Assembly (NCBI GenBank): GCA_007922305.1
Contig: ML677335.1
Span: 38,694,642 to 38,758,641, forward strand
DNA: 64,000 nt
Direction of reading: 5' to 3'
DNA from: Dermatemys mawii
Taxonomy: Eukaryota; Chordata; Testudines; Dermatemydidae
In this document: piece after piece, positions 44,947-57,509 of the stretch
Layout of the letters: every line of letters begins with the position of its first letter
Numbering within the stretch: position 1 is the first letter of the stretch
Program-made: the position numbers and the translations under genes
Notes under the pieces: generated by a model
The model's database searches: none
Seen by the model: only the letters and a program-made list of their open reading frames with translations
Told to the model about the DNA's origin: nothing

Positions 44947-47639
44947 CATTCCTCTTCATACAATACCCACCAAGCAATCACTTTACAATAAAAACCCACA
45001 GCAGCAAAATCTTCTACAAAGACCAGCCATCGTAGGCCTGCTTTTGACAACTCCCCTATTGCTGGATGGCCATAGTGGTGCTACAGCACTGACTTCTCTT
45101 TCACCGCACTCTTGGAACAATATTAATAATATACACAGTTTGTGCGTCCACAACAGAATCCTCTACTTGGCAGGTTGGAAAATTCTAAGGATTGCTAAAA
45201 ATTCAAAGAAAATTAATGGCAGTGCCAGAAGAAAATGTGCCATGGCACAGTAGATAGTTATATCTGTGTCAATTGTACCAGCCTAAATCTGCGGAGCAGA
45301 ATCCCTGGATTGCTAGTTTAGAAACAGTCGTCATCAAAACTTCCCTTGTTATACAATTAGCAGGAAAAAGAACTTGATATCAAATTACATCTAAAAAAGA
45401 GATGATGATGCTATCATATTAATGCATTTGTATTACAAGATAGGATTTATCACGTTTAATATGAGAGCTTGAGATTATGGGGGAGAATTACACTTCTTCA
45501 TTCACTAATTCCAAATTTTAATTTTGGTTGTCCCCACCCCCGCCAGTAAAATAGCACCTTTCAGCAATGACAGCCATTGCATCGGGCTATTACACATTCT
45601 TCACAATTGCTGGTGCGCACACATTTTGCACATTTGTACAACGTGCACTTTTCAGTGGGATTCACTGGGGTCAGGGGAAGAGAACCCTGCTAATGAAAGG
45701 CTGCTGTATTAGTAGGAGCCCGGTGTTTTGGAATTGTGAAATCAAAACCATGCATGGGATGGATCTGGGCTACATTTTTACCTTCCAACCCGCAAAGTCA
45801 GCTGTAAGGTCTCTGCTTCCATCTAGATTTCTGCACCACATTCTTTACAGAGCATCTCTCTCTTTTTGGCCCTATCTCCTCTAATAATCAGTTCTGTTCT
45901 ATTCACTTTTATATATTTTATTACTCCATTTGCCTCCCGCAACAGGACAGTTCTTTCATGGAAAAGCTGCATCATCTCTTTACCTTGTAATGCTTGAATG
46001 GAAAAAGTAAGAGATGGCAGAATTTTCAATGAAATAGTTACTTCTGCAGGATGTTAGTGGTAGGAGGAGGGGGCATAATATGTTAATTAATGTGGGATCA
46101 CTGGGTGTAAAGCAATCAATCAATCCAAGGGTCTTCAGCTGAGCTTCTCTAATTGCAATTGACAGAGTCAACTTTTGTTTCTGTTGTTCTGTCTGTCATT
46201 AGGGGAGATTCACCCTCTAAGAAGGAATGCTGCAATCAGTGTCATAAGCAGGCAGATGACTTCTAGCTGACCCTTTGCATTGGGACTACAGGAATTAGGC
46301 AGAGAGTATGGCAAGTTTGCATCAGTGAAACTCAGAAGACATACTGCACATGGTAGCATTTTTAATTAACAATGAAGCTGCTTTTTTTGCAAGAACTTTT
46401 AGGTGACAAGAGGCATTTGAAGTAACAATGGGTGAGCCTTAAAAAGGCTGGAAGTTAGGTTCAGTTCAAACAAGCAGCTATACAATCAGATGCTTATACC
46501 AACTGTTTCTAAGATGCTATTCTAATGACAGGTTCTGACACAGGATTTTCTGGTACTTCTTAAGTGCATTTGTGCCAGAAATACAGCAAGAACAGTACTT
46601 CCAAGTTCCCGTATTATACTGGCCCAGCTGCTTCTGGTCCCTTTGGAAACTTGAATATGCCCAAGCAAAATAAAAAGAAAGTGAAACTAAAATTTTGAAA
46701 CCTGCAGAGGTTAAAGATGGGCCCAAACCACAGCCACATGTCCAGGCAGTCCTTAATGTTGTGGCGATGGAAATCCAAGCTTGGATCCAAATTGCATTTA
46801 TGAGGGGAGATCTTGAGGCACAAATGGGAATTGGAGGTGCCTAACTCCCCTTGAATGTGAATAGGAGTTGGGTGCCTAACTGCCCTTACTGTGTTTGAAA
46901 ACCACCCAGTATGTTTACAGAGGAGCAAAACCACAGAGCCAGCTCTTCAAAATATACAGCATGCTCTCCCTTCTAGGCCCAATTCCTCCCTCCCCTTTTG
47001 AGATGGTTTTTGCAATGGGGACCTTTTAGGAGCAATCCCTGCCTTCTGGAGAACATGGGGTGAAATACTGGCACCACTGAAGTGAATGGCAGAACTCCCA
47101 CTGATTTCAGTGGGGCCAGGATCTCAACCAGGGACTACAATTGTACATGTTTTCTGTTCAGAGGCCACGTGTAAGGGGTGCCTCCTTGCACCCTCTGCCA
47201 CCTGTGAGCACTCACACAAGTGACAGTCTGGTCCATAGCAAAACTTGGAATTGAATCTCCCCCTGCAAGGAAGTTTTGCTATTTGAAATCCAGATCTCCA
47301 GCTTTAGCCCTTCTCTGCTAAAAAGTGTCCATTTCTGGGTCATTCCAGAATGTGTGTGATGTTCTGGGACAGGTTTTATTTTATCTGAACTTGTTCCCCC
47401 ACCGTTAATTCCAGGAAGAACTCTTTTCTATTCATGAGTGTTCAGACTGGGATACCTAATGGCATCTCCATGTGCTCCAAAAGATTTCTGAAATATCATT
47501 CTCTCTGCCTGCCAGCCCAATGCTTTGCTACAGACCTGGGGAAATGTGCCTTGTTTGCAGCTAAAAATAAGCTTCCTTATAAAATGATGTGATTTGCTCC
47601 TGCAGAGACTCAGCCTTCCAACCTTATGCCCCTTTTAAT
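44947..47639. other. No gene seen; short palindromes
   Basis: 47047-47130 is a dispersed palindrome ('gtgaaatactggcaccactgaagtgaatgg' with 'cactgatttcagtggggccaggatctca'). A worn copy of the 'ggtgcctaactcccc' type lies near 46830-46905. No ORF in this stretch (largest 130 codons at 44861-45253) has a known product. Confidence 0.45.
47047..47130. repeat. Short dispersed palindrome ('gaagtcaatgg' type)
   Basis: The arms 'gaaatactggcaccactg' and 'cagtggggccaggatctc', and the inner 'gaagtgaatggcagaactcc' and 'actgatttcag', fold back. I recognise it as a widespread sauropsid palindrome. Confidence 0.6.
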
Positions 47640-48060
47640 GTGGTTTTCGTAGCATAGGGCGTCTCCTTGCTCCTTTTCCACATGGCCTGGCTCCCAGTCT
47701 CCCCATTATGTGGGCTGACATAGAGCCAGGGAAAATGTGAATTCCTGGGGAGCTCCCAGCACCATAGAAGCCCACCAGGAGGGAAACCAGGGAGCTAGAA
47801 ATCCTTGGGAGCCTGGCAGCCAATCAGATGGGCAGACTGGGAGCCCAGCAGCCTGCCAGCTGGACAGACCAGGCATGCTACCAGCAGGCAGGATAGCAGG
47901 CAATCAGGCACAGGTACAGGATAACCTGCCTCCCTGGCTGGTTTCTGCTGAAAGCTTTGACAACATCAATGGATTCCCAGGGAAGATTTTGGTTGTATGG
48001 AATCACCTTTTTTGACAGAACATTGGTCTCTCCCAGGGAATCTTCAACCAGCTCCAGACT
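47640..48060. repeat. Probable dispersed repeat, class unknown
   Basis: Text such as 'ccagcagcctgccagctgg', 'gcaggcaggatagcaggc', 'tggctggtttctgctgaaag' and 'ctttgacaacatcaatggattccc' is familiar from turtle repeats, but I cannot fix ends or family. Overlapping ORFs on both strands are not called. Confidence 0.4.
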
Positions 48061-48111
48061 TATTCTATTTTCTTATCTCCCCAAACCCTCAGCAAGAAGA
48101 ATCTGGATATG

Positions 48112-48378
48112 TGTACACAGCAGAGAAAAACGCACTGCTGGCCTGTGCCAGCTGACTTGGGCTGCAGGGCTGTTTCATTGCTGTGTAAAGACTTCTGAGC
48201 TCAGGCTGGAGGCCAAGCTTTGGGACCCCTCAACCTCTCAGGGTCCTAGAGCCTGGACTCCAGCCTGGGCCCAGCTGTCTACCCAGCAATGAAACAGCCC
48301 TGCAGCCTGAGCCCTGAGAGTCCAAGACAGCTGGCATGGCCAGCCGCGGGTGTGTAGTTGCTGTGTAGACATACCCTG
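48112..48378. mobile_element. Long palindromic MITE ('tatgtgtacac ... gtagacatac')
   Basis: The left 'gcctgtgccagctgacttgg' and 'gctgcagggctgtttcattgctg' pair with the right 'cagcaatgaaacagccctgcagc' and 'cagctggcatggcc'. Most of the element is thus one long, imperfect foldback with arms of about 100 bases. The ends 'gatatgtgtacacagc' and 'gctgtgtagacataccc' match the MITE group of 6737 and 26604. It is old but its foldback is still clear. Confidence 0.85.
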
Positions 48379-48626
48379 TGCACTTAACATAACAAGAGAC
48401 TGAGGGGACACTTCCCATACCTGCTGCACTGTGGAAAACAGCAGAAGGAAGACCAAGGAGAAGCCCTTTGTGCTGTTCTGGATGTATACCGTGTGATATC
48501 TGCACTTTGGTGGAATAAAACTCCTCTAGGGAAGAGGAATGGCTGTAATCCACATTAAGTCACACAGCTCATACAATTGAAAAGCTGAGTTACTTAGTGT
48601 TAAACTCTGGCTTTTTTGACCACTAA

Positions 48627-48922
48627 GGGCATTTCTATACTTACCGATAGATCAACACCACTGTAATCAATGCAGCAAGTGTCAATTTAGTGGGTGTGGT
48701 GAAGACACGTTAAATCAATGGGAGAGCACTTTCCCACTGATTTGTGTACTCCACCTCCTCGAGAAGCGTAAGGGAAGTCGATGAGAGATGCTCTCCCATT
48801 GACACAGTGCAGTGTAGCCACCATGGTAAGCGGATCTAACTACGTCGACTTCAGTTACGTTATTAACATAACTGAAGTTGTGCAAGTTAGATTGATTTAC
48901 TGCAGTAGTGTAGACCAGCCCT
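48627..48922. mobile_element. PIF/Harbinger-like MITE with TAA target
   Basis: The ends 'gggcatttctatactt' and 'agtgtagaccagccc' are an inverted pair. Directly outside lie TAA on the left (48624-48626) and TAA on the right, a 3-bp target of the PIF/Harbinger type. Inside are 'ctacgtcgacttcagttacgttattaacataactgaagttg' words shared with the copy at 26604. The minus-strand ORF 48715-48981 is chance. Confidence 0.75.
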
Positions 48923-48929
48923 AAAATCT

Positions 48930-49040
48930 GAAGGCGGAAGGTGTGTGAAGTAATATCTTTTATCAGACCAGCTTCACCCACCCTGTCTCTCTAGTATCCT
49001 GGGACCCATACAGCTACAGCTACAGCTACACGGCATACAA
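48930..49040. mobile_element. Possible terminal fragment of a Penelope-like element
   Basis: 'gtaatatcttttatcagaccagcttc', 'ctgtctctctagtatcctgggaccc' and the 'agctacagctacagctacac' run look like a non-coding end region that I associate with turtle Penelope-like elements ('taatatcttttattggacc', 'atatcctgggacc'). No coding part is present. Direction and exact class are uncertain. Confidence 0.45.
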
Positions 49041-51057
49041 CATTTGAAGGAATCAGTTCAGTTTTAACATATTAACTGAAGTGAGGTTGGTGGTCTCAAG
49101 TTAATCCTCAATGGAGTGTCACCAAAACCTGAGCAACATACGGTCTCTCCACATGTTATTTCCAAGCTTTGCTGAAGGCAAGCCAAACTAGCTTAGAAAC
49201 CAAATAATATCATCAGTGGAAGTGGTGATGCTTTTCAGAGCTACAGGGAGCTTTTCATCAGAGGTTCAGGCCATGCCAGACAGGGCGGCACATATGCCCA
49301 CAGGAGAAAGCTGGTTAAATTCATCTGTTAGTTCAATGGGTTTGCACCTGGCCCAGCTTGCTCTTTTGCCAAGTTCATTTGACTGTTGAAGCTGGCTGTA
49401 ACAGAGAAACTGCTCACATTTTCACTGAGCTCTCTGCTCTGATCCTCCTCTCAGCCAATTTGAACTGGCTCAAGATTCTGCTTGAAACAGGAACCTACTG
49501 ATTTTGGCGTTTTCTATCTCAGTTAAAGGGACACTGTCAGATCACATCTAGTTCAGAATTAAGGTTATGTAAAACAAACTTTTATGAAATTTGTGATTAA
49601 CTGAAATATTTGTAGTAGTATTTTTAATTCCATTAAAAAAATAAGGAAATAAACTTCCACTTGTAATGTTTATACTGTTAACATTGCAGTGAAACCCACT
49701 GGTCTTTTTTCACTGTGAGAAAGGCAAAAAATAAACACCACAAAAACCAAATACATCTGAGATATTTAAGGTTCCATTTTAATACCTGTAGGTGTTACTA
49801 GGAATTGTTGATCCAAATTTAAAGGCGAACTTTATACCATATGCCTAAATATCTGAAGAAAATGTGAAATGTTCCAATTCTCCCTAGTCCATTAAAACAA
49901 CTGCATACTTTCCCCCTAGTCTTTAGAAATGTATTTGTTTTGATCCTTTAAACAAAATGACAATCCTGTCATTGTAACAAAGGAAATCAGACAATGTGAG
50001 AAATATATAGAGGCTCCAACTTTTATACCATCTCCGCAAATAAAGGGCGGGTGGAGGGGGCGGGGGAGAGGGAGGGAGAGAGAGAGAGAGAGAAACCTTA
50101 ATGATTCAGTCAAGATTAAAAGATAGCCATGTTGTTTTGGGCGCAGCAAGTTACAGACCTGCCATAAGTCCAATTTACCATCAAATATCATTACTAGTCA
50201 GGTAATAAAGAATTATGCAAACACATTTTCTTTCTCAGGACCCCCACCTTTTCACCTCCATTTATACAAGCTTCCTTTTCTCCTAATTGTGTAACATTTA
50301 TTTTTTAACTTCGATGAAGCCAACATTTTTTAATGAAGTGTGACATGGAATATAGTCAAACTTCAGATCAGATCCACTCCTGTATGCACAGAGGAGTTCA
50401 AATTCCATGTTCCAGGCCCATGCTGATGTCTATCCCTGTGCAGAGGTACTGCAGAGAGGTGTTCTGAGGATGGAGGACAGTTTGCAAGCTGGGGATGCAG
50501 TGTGGAAGGCATACCAGGTCAGGGCCATGCACTGTTGCATTGGGGGTGCTGTGTTTAATATTATTACTCAGAGAGTCTGGAGGCAAGTTGGAAAATAACT
50601 GTTATTATGAATCCAAGTTATTTAAAGAAGGGTAATAATTTTAAATAAAGCAAATGAGGTGCTGCAAGAATGGAAGGTAAAAACAGTTGTAATGATATTA
50701 AGATTTAAGTGCCTTTGAAGCAGATAAGTAGGACCAAAAGCTCTCCTCATGTTCACTTTTTGCAGCCCCACTGATGAAAGCAGAGCAGAATTTCATCCAT
50801 CATGCGCTAGTGTACACTCTGTGATTGTGTGGGAGGGAGAAAATGCAGGACTCTTGAGGGCTGTTCCTGATCCTGCCATCAACTTGCCATGGGACTGGGC
50901 TATTCATCACATAACTCACTGCCATTGTCAGATTTAAAAACAGAGTGAGAAGAGTTATTATGAAAACATTAATACCTGACTATAGATATGAATGTGAAAT
51001 ATTAATTACAAATCTTTTTAAGACTGCCAAACCTTAGGCCTCAAAGAGACACCATTT
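49041..51057. other. No gene seen; purine-rich simple repeat at 50045-50095
   Basis: 50045-50095 is a run of G/A text ending in about nine GA units, a microsatellite that can adopt unusual structure. The remainder is AT-rich with no recognisable ORF. Confidence 0.45.
50045..50095. repeat. (G)n/(GA)n purine simple repeat
   Basis: All but a few bases are purines on the plus strand, with G-runs first and then (GA)n. It is probably variable in length between individuals. Confidence 0.85.
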
Positions 51058-51265
51058 TGGCAGTGTGGCCCAGAAGACGGTACACTGGATGGAGACTCAG
51101 GAGACCTGCTTTCTATTCCTAACTCTGCCACTGGCCTGCTTGGTGACATTGGGCAAATCGCTTGAACTAAGTGTCCTGACCTATAAAATGGGAATAATGA
51201 GACTGGCCTCCTTTGTAGAGCACTTTAAAATTTATGAATGAAAAGCATTATTTTATTTTAAAAAC
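51058..51265 (-). mobile_element. MIR SINE, antisense, near full length
   Basis: Plus-strand text 'ggagactcaggagacctgc', 'aactctgccactggcctgc', 'gtgacattgggcaaatcgctt', 'ataaaatgggaataatgag' and 'cctcctttgtagagcac' is the reverse complement of MIR core landmarks in the right order. Confidence 0.9.
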
Positions 51266-53309
51266 TCAGCCTGCCAGAGTAGTGTTTCCTCCTCCTCCCC
51301 TGCACTATTGAATGTTCCACTCCAAATCACGCCTGCCTAAGGCCTAGAGTGGAGAAGATTCAGTCTCAGACAGACAACATTTTTTTTCATCCATAACACT
51401 GTCAGGGCTTCTATGGCTGGTATTCCAGGGCCCCACAGGGCTAAAGAGAGGAATCGTTAGGAAGGAAGATTCCCAGAATCCCAGTGAGAGACACAGCACT
51501 CACCAACAGCCATAAAAGGCTTTAAAACCATGATTTTTTTATATATAGAAATGCTATATTAGGTCATTCTTGCAGGTGTCTTACATTCATTATTTTTAAT
51601 TTATCTTCCTCTGAGGCCTTCACAGTTGGGATTCATAGTAAACTAAGACACCTTTGAAGGGAGGCAACAAATAGTCCCAATAAATATTACTGAAACTCTG
51701 TAACACATTCTTAAAATAGGGTGGTTGTATTTTAACTCCCCGTGGAACACATATAGCATGTGAAGAATAGATAGCATTTTTAGCCAATGCAAACAGGTTA
51801 TATTCATAAACACACCACATTAATAGGGATTATGGAGGTGGTAGTGTATGTATGTGTGTGTTGGATAATCATGTTAAATTGTACTATGCTTATTCTTGCT
51901 CACTTATGCCAAATCATATCCCACAATGTTGTAGGACAAATATAACTCAGCACTTGGCTTCAGCAAACAAACACGTCAAAAGCTAGATGGTCAGGTATTA
52001 TCAAATAAAGATGCAACGTGGCACAAGGAAATGATGTGAAACGTATTAATGCTCTGTATGAGCATTCGTGCCCCGCCCCTTGACGTTTTAAATGTACTAT
52101 TCAAGTGAAAGATGAAAAAGCACAGGTTGAAACCCTAGACCAAGCTACCACAAGCTGGCTAGTTAAACTTCAACTTTAAGTGACATGAACTGTGCTCTGT
52201 AATTTATTAACAGCCAGTTTAAAGGGGCGTTTAAGACAGAATAAGGGGGCATCTTCTGTGTAAGATGAAGTGAATGAATATACTGCAAGACTTTGCTTCT
52301 GGGAAGGATTGGTGATGCATTAACTTTCCTGTACTCTATTGCTTTGTCTTTAGGCAAGAAATTTGGCTGAACTTGGGTTATTTGCTTTCTTGGACATTCT
52401 TAGTATCATGGCATAGTCAATTAGTTGACTATATCTTTTAGTCAATAGTGGGGTTTTTAACTGCTTTTATCTGGAATCACCTCTACTATTCAATCCAAAA
52501 GTCAATCACAAATAATGCAACCATTCCCACATACCTGCAATCTTTATACCACCTCATCACATATTTCCTATGTATATTATATATTAATTTAAATTTACAC
52601 ATACAATATCTGAATCAATTTCCATATTATATTATACTCTATAGCTGTAATATACATTTCTTTCCCATACAAAAAAGGTGGGTTCTTCATGAGAGGTAAA
52701 GCTAGCCATCTCTTCATTTACATGCAGATGGGAGATGGACTCAATCCCAGTTAAGACTGGCATTAAACCTCAGAACTTGATACAGCATTTTCAATATAAG
52801 TCAAAATGACCCATTTTCCAAATGTCATTATATAACAATCCAGAGAGAAATCTACAGCACTGCTCTGCTGAGGGAACATCCTGTAAATATTGGAAGGTTC
52901 ATGTAACTGGTTTGTTGTATAAATCCCTCAGACCAAATTAACCCCAAGGAACTTTGCTTAGTCAAATGTAATATGACACAGGGTATCCAACTTAAAATTA
53001 CAATGTACAGTTGGTATCGTAGCTTCACCAAACAGGCTAGTATTTTCAGTATAAGACAATAATCATATTAATGTTTCTATTCAGGGTGTAACTTTTCTTC
53101 TGATTCTCCTACCCCCATTTGTTGTTGGTTCTTCCAGTTTTTCTTTCTTTTTTCCAGTTAAACACTATTCTCATTACAATTTTTGGGCAATATTTTCTTT
53201 ATAGCAAGTGCCAAATCTTCCTTAATGTATCTCTTTTTTTCATTTTATGAACTTTAATCAAAGCATATTCTTTTGATAGTAATGTAAATATAATGTAATC
53301 TGGCACTAA
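51266..53309. other. No gene seen
   Basis: Strongly AT-rich, especially 52470-52680. No recognisable repeat or ORF product. Confidence 0.45.
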
Positions 53310-53387
53310 TTAATGTCACTTCTGTAACAAAACAATGCACAAATGTCACTTAATGTCACTTCTGTAACAAAACTTAATGCACAAATG
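53310..53387. repeat. Tandem duplication of a unit of about 37 bases
   Basis: 'ttaatgtcacttctgtaacaaaac' then 'aatgcacaaatg' occurs at 53310-53345. It occurs again at 53350-53387 with two extra T bases before the 'aatgcac'. The four bases between are 'tcac'. Confidence 0.9.
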
Positions 53388-53457
53388 GAAGTCACCATTG
53401 CAGGTCTTTTGCTATATAGATCACACTATTTTCTACTGACCATCTAGAAAATGCAGA

Positions 53458-53796
53458 TTAAATATGGTTTCCCAACCAGAGGAGGATTTCTGGAGCAATT
53501 TTGGGATCAAAAAATGAACCAGTGATTTTACTATTAACTGGATCTGCAGTAAACACACATTCCAAAACTCTCTTTAGGTTGCTACATCTGACATTTGCCA
53601 GGAGGCTTTGAACATTCTTCTTTATGAGTTTCATTGCACTTCCATATCTGAATCCTCCTACTATCTCTACATTTTTCAACAGACCAGATACATTGGGTGG
53701 TCTGAGATTGGCATGCTTACAGAATCTCCCCTCTACTGCCCTCAGGTCCTGGGAGTCTTTTCCAAAATGTACTTTCATCTGAGGTTCACTTATCAT
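53458..53796 (-). CDS. Unassigned ORF, 112 codons, doubtful
   Basis: I do not recognise the product. It runs MISEPQMKVHFGKDSQ... to ...APEILLWLGNHI and a stop. The amino-acid mix is balanced, without low complexity, and the ORF does not overlap a repeat I can name. No transmembrane segment, signal peptide or catalytic motif stands out. The minus-strand text just before the ATG is AT-rich; no clear Kozak, promoter or splice site supports it. It could be a chance ORF, an exon, or a piece of a processed pseudogene. It lies just right of the tandem duplication at 53310. Confidence 0.2.
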   Translation of the reverse strand: MISEPQMKVHFGKDSQDLRAVEGRFCKHANLRPPNVSGLLKNVEIVGGFRYGSAMKLIKKNVQSLLANVRCSNLKRVLECVFTADPVNSKITGSFFDPKIAPEILLWLGNHI

Positions 53797-53854
53797 TGAA
53801 AATAACTAAATCTACCAGTGACTTTAGATCCTGATGTAGCTGGGAAGACTTCTC

Positions 53855-53935
53855 TGTTTGTACAGTGCCTACCCAAATGGGGCCCCAATCTTAGTTGGGG
53901 CTTCTCTAGCTACCACTGTAATACAAAGAACAGAT
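53855..53935 (-). mobile_element. MIR-like SINE 5' part, antisense fragment
   Basis: 'tgtacagtgcctacccaaatggggccccaatc' and 'taccactgtaatacaaagaa' are the reverse complement of the 5' half of the SINE seen at 783 and 24145. Confidence 0.65.
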
Positions 53936-56073
53936 TTTTAAGATCATGAATTTACCAGATTAGTTTTTATAAGATGAGCACCGGCTCATCATGGACTTTA
54001 CTGGGAATAAGAAAGGATTCTTTTGGAATTCTCCCTGTTCATTTCTCATCAGTTTTTCCCCTCAATGGCCTCTTGTTGAGCAATTCACTTGGGCCAGCCT
54101 TGCTGGACTCTGAGATATATGCTGCCCTAAGCAAACAAATATATACACCCTCCACACACTAACATTTGCTAAATATTTTCCTGGCTTCAGCAACAGCCTC
54201 ATATGCCTGTAGGATAGAATCAGCCCCAGAAGCACACTGCTCCTTTCAGATCCTCTCAGCTCTGATCCTGAATGAACCAGAAGATGTCTTTCCACAGCAT
54301 TGCAAGGCCTCGCTCCCCAGAAACTGAATAAATTGGTAAACCCATCTCCTGCTGAAAACAGAAACTTGGCCTTGAACCTAGAGCCTTTCCAGAGAAAAAG
54401 AATCACAATCATTGACTGCTGGTCTAGCCTCTGTGGCGTGGAATTTCAAAGGAGCCGAAAAATTATAGGCTCCCAATGAAATGAAGAAAGATTTGGGTGC
54501 CTAACTCCCTTGGGGTCCTTTGAAAAATTCCAGCCTGTATTTCTGAACTAGCATCAGCAGCAAAATTCTGGCCAGGCAATCTGCCTTAACTCAGCAATGC
54601 TCATGCAATAAAGACGACTGTTTATTTGCATTCTTGTGAAATAGAGCAGGCTCAGTAAGTCTTCCTGATTATTCAGTATGAAAGTTAGTTAATTTCAAGC
54701 ATACCTATATTAACCAAGGAGCCACTGAACAAATGAATTGTTACCATTATGACATGATAGCAATAAGCCATTTCCAGTTCTGTAATTTCTGTTAAGATAC
54801 TTTTTCTGTCCTTATAAATTAAAAAATAAAAATGAGAACAAATTTTCATACTTAAACTTTCTTTGAAATGACAATGTCGTCAGAAACATGCCGGAATCAA
54901 CACCTCTTTGAGCTCTACTAACATCATCTTTAAATAAGCAAGAGTCTGGGGTTGGAGCTGGCCCATTTGTTTTGCTAGTACTTCATTTAATACTAAACTA
55001 GCCCCATTCACTAGTCCATGAAACATCACATACATTTACACTCCCATTTTGTGCTATAGTACATCAGTCTGACACTTTCTCTCCAGGGGAACGGTCTATA
55101 TGCACTCCAAATGGCTTCTTAGATGAAAAATAAGTGCAATATCTTTTCAACTCAGGAGACTTGGGTTCAGATCCTTGATTAGGTCACAAGTTAAGATTAG
55201 TTTGGTGGTCTTGTCCTTCTCCGAACGTACATCACACAACTGCTACACACTCAGGCTTTGTCAGTTGCGATTAGCAGTCTGTGTTCAAAGGGAGCTAGAA
55301 CTCAAATGAAAAGCGGTATTGCAGATCAGCATTCAGGCGGGGAAGTAGGGACAGCTTGCATTGCTTTTGCTTGCACTAAGTCTGTCTCTATCCAATGGTG
55401 TTTGCAGTGTTGTTATTCCCTCCCTACATTTTTTCCACATATGATTTTTTAAAAAAATATACACAATACATATGGAACTTTGGCTGTATTTCTCATACAC
55501 AGCCAGTATTTCCAATAAGACAAGACATTTCTCTGTAATCTTATTTGGCCCTATCTAGCTATGGACAAAAGTTGCTTCTTGTTCCTGAATAGTCCCAGAA
55601 ACATAACAATGGAGGAAACCTGTACTTTTAAACCCTTTCTTGATAAATCAAGGACAACCTCATTTCAGATATGTACTGTGCCCTGTGACATTCTTAACCA
55701 CTTGACAAATAACTGCCACTTGTCAGAAGAAAAAAAACTGATGACTTGGTAGGAGAATTAGAGTTTTTATAATGGAAACCTGGGATTGGATTATTTACCT
55801 CAGGCTCATCTTGATTTTCAGCTCTTGGAATACTCAATCAGCTAGAAGCCTGAGCGATCTAGATTCTTGTGATTCCTGTTTGGAACTATTGACTTCTAAC
55901 AATGAAAGACTTCCCGTTACTTCATAGAATATAGCAGTAAATCAGTGTCATCTGCATTATAAAGGTCTTCCTGAAGTATCTTATTGTGTTATACCACAAC
56001 ATTAAGTCTGTGCACTAATTTTTATTATATCCTCTTGTTCTGTTGCATGGAAATTTTCCTAGTAGCAAGTACA
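53936..56073. other. No gene seen; one palindrome at 54432-54540
   Basis: 54432-54540 is a worn dispersed palindrome: 'gaatttcaaaggagccg' pairs with 'tcctttgaaaaattccagcc', with 'gggtgcctaactcccttggg' inside. The 116-codon minus ORF at 54062-54412 has no known domain. Confidence 0.45.
54432..54540. repeat. Short dispersed palindrome ('gattttcaaaggagcc' type)
   Basis: The left 'aatttcaaaggagccgaaaaa' and right 'ggggtcctttgaaaaattcc' fold back. Its 'ggtgcctaactccc' core is shared with 46830-46905 and related to the element at 59236. Confidence 0.6.
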
Positions 56074-56770
56074 TGTAACCCTTCTGCCAGGTGACTCTGC
56101 CAACAAGAGCCAGGTTCAATACCTACGGGTTCCTCTTAGCACAAAACCACAAAAAAACCAGGTTGAGTCCCCATCCAGAAATCTGGGAAAAACCAACCAG
56201 CCTCCCAGGTGCCTCTAAGAAGCAATACTTCCCCATATGCAAACACTATGTATAACAAAAAACTTATATTAAAAGGAAAAGGGAATTCAGCATTAAGTTG
56301 GGAGAACACTACAACAAGGATTTCTATGTATGCAAACCTAAGTAAACACCTGCCACACAGAACCTTAGATAGTAGTCCTTTGCCGCAGTTTCGCACCTTG
56401 TGATTTGAAAGTCTGACAGATGAATGTCCCTTAACTTCCACCCCTTCCCCTTTCCCTCCACTGCATCCCATTTACAGTTGGTTGTCCAAACTCAGCAAAG
56501 TCCCAGAATTTAAGGATGTGTTCACTTAGATTTGCCTTCCATCCCTGGAGGGGTGAGGGGAGGTTGAGCAATGCCTCTGCTGCTGACCCCTTTTCTTACT
56601 GCTGTTTCTGCAACCACTTTCTGCTCACTGTGGCTCGCCACCGCTGCTGCCTCTAGCTGTGATGCTGTGTTCTGAGGTTCCAAAGCATAGCCCAGTTTTA
56701 GGTGATTTCATTGTAGTAGTAGTAGGGAACCTCAGTGCTACTGCATCATCCTCTGCATTGTCTTTCACTG
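56074..56770 (-). mobile_element. Truncated LTR related to the 1.5-kb solo LTR
   Basis: It begins with the same 'tgtaacccttctgccagg' as 39578 and shares 'gggaaaaa', 'ggcaatacttcccc'-like and 'aggtgatttca...gtaggg(a)gcct(t/c)agtgc'-like text in the same order, ending near 56770. About half of the 1,515-bp form is missing on the far side, and the internal tandem array is reduced to degenerate 'ctgctg...' text. No target duplication can be seen because one end is gone. Confidence 0.7.
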
Positions 56771-56789
56771 CAACACTGTCCCCACATCC

Positions 56790-56905
56790 TTTGGGACACT
56801 GACTAAGCAACTTGCCCAAAGTCACAGAAGTCTGGTAGAGCAGAATTTAAACCCACATCTCCCAAATCTTGGGCTAATGCCCTAACCACTGAACCATCCT
56901 TCTTT
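56790..56905 (+). mobile_element. MIR SINE 3' fragment
   Basis: 'gactaagcaacttgcccaaagtcacagaagtctg', 'gcagaatttaaacccacatctccc' and 'gctaatgccctaaccactgaaccatc' follow the MIR 3' half in order. Confidence 0.85.
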
Positions 56906-57509
56906 TCCCATAGCCATTACTGAACTAAACTCCTGCTATACAAAACCATATGTAAAGACAGCACTTTTCCAACCACTACCCAGTGAGAAACAAATATTGA
57001 ATCTCATAGTGAATTTCAACCTCTAAATCAAAAGCCACCCCAAAACGCATTTACTGATGAACAGAAGAAAAACAATAATTGCTGCAGCTTTCCAAATCCT
57101 TGTGCCTTTACTGTTATTGGGCATGATGTTTTCCTACTTACACTAGTGGCTGGAAAAGGAAGACTAGTTTTTTTTAAAAAAAAAATAGTATGAATTAGAT
57201 TTATTCCCTGAACTGCCATGTTTCTCTAGTTATGAATGCATAATATTTCACTTCTTCCTCCTGTAATTGTCTCCATTTCACAGATGAACAAAGAAAAGAA
57301 ATGCCATTTCATTCAACTTGTTAAATCTTTATCCTTAGCAATCCGAAAAGTATAATCAATGTGAGATATGATGGATAATTGTCTGAATATGAACCCTCAG
57401 TGTAGCATTGTGGCCCAAAAATTTAATGTATGTTGGCATGCACAGACGGGGGAATCTTTAATAGGAGTAGAGACCACATTATTTCTGTATTTGGCATTCA
57501 TGTGACTGC
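56906..57509. other. No gene seen
   Basis: Nothing recognisable; AT-rich. Confidence 0.4.
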
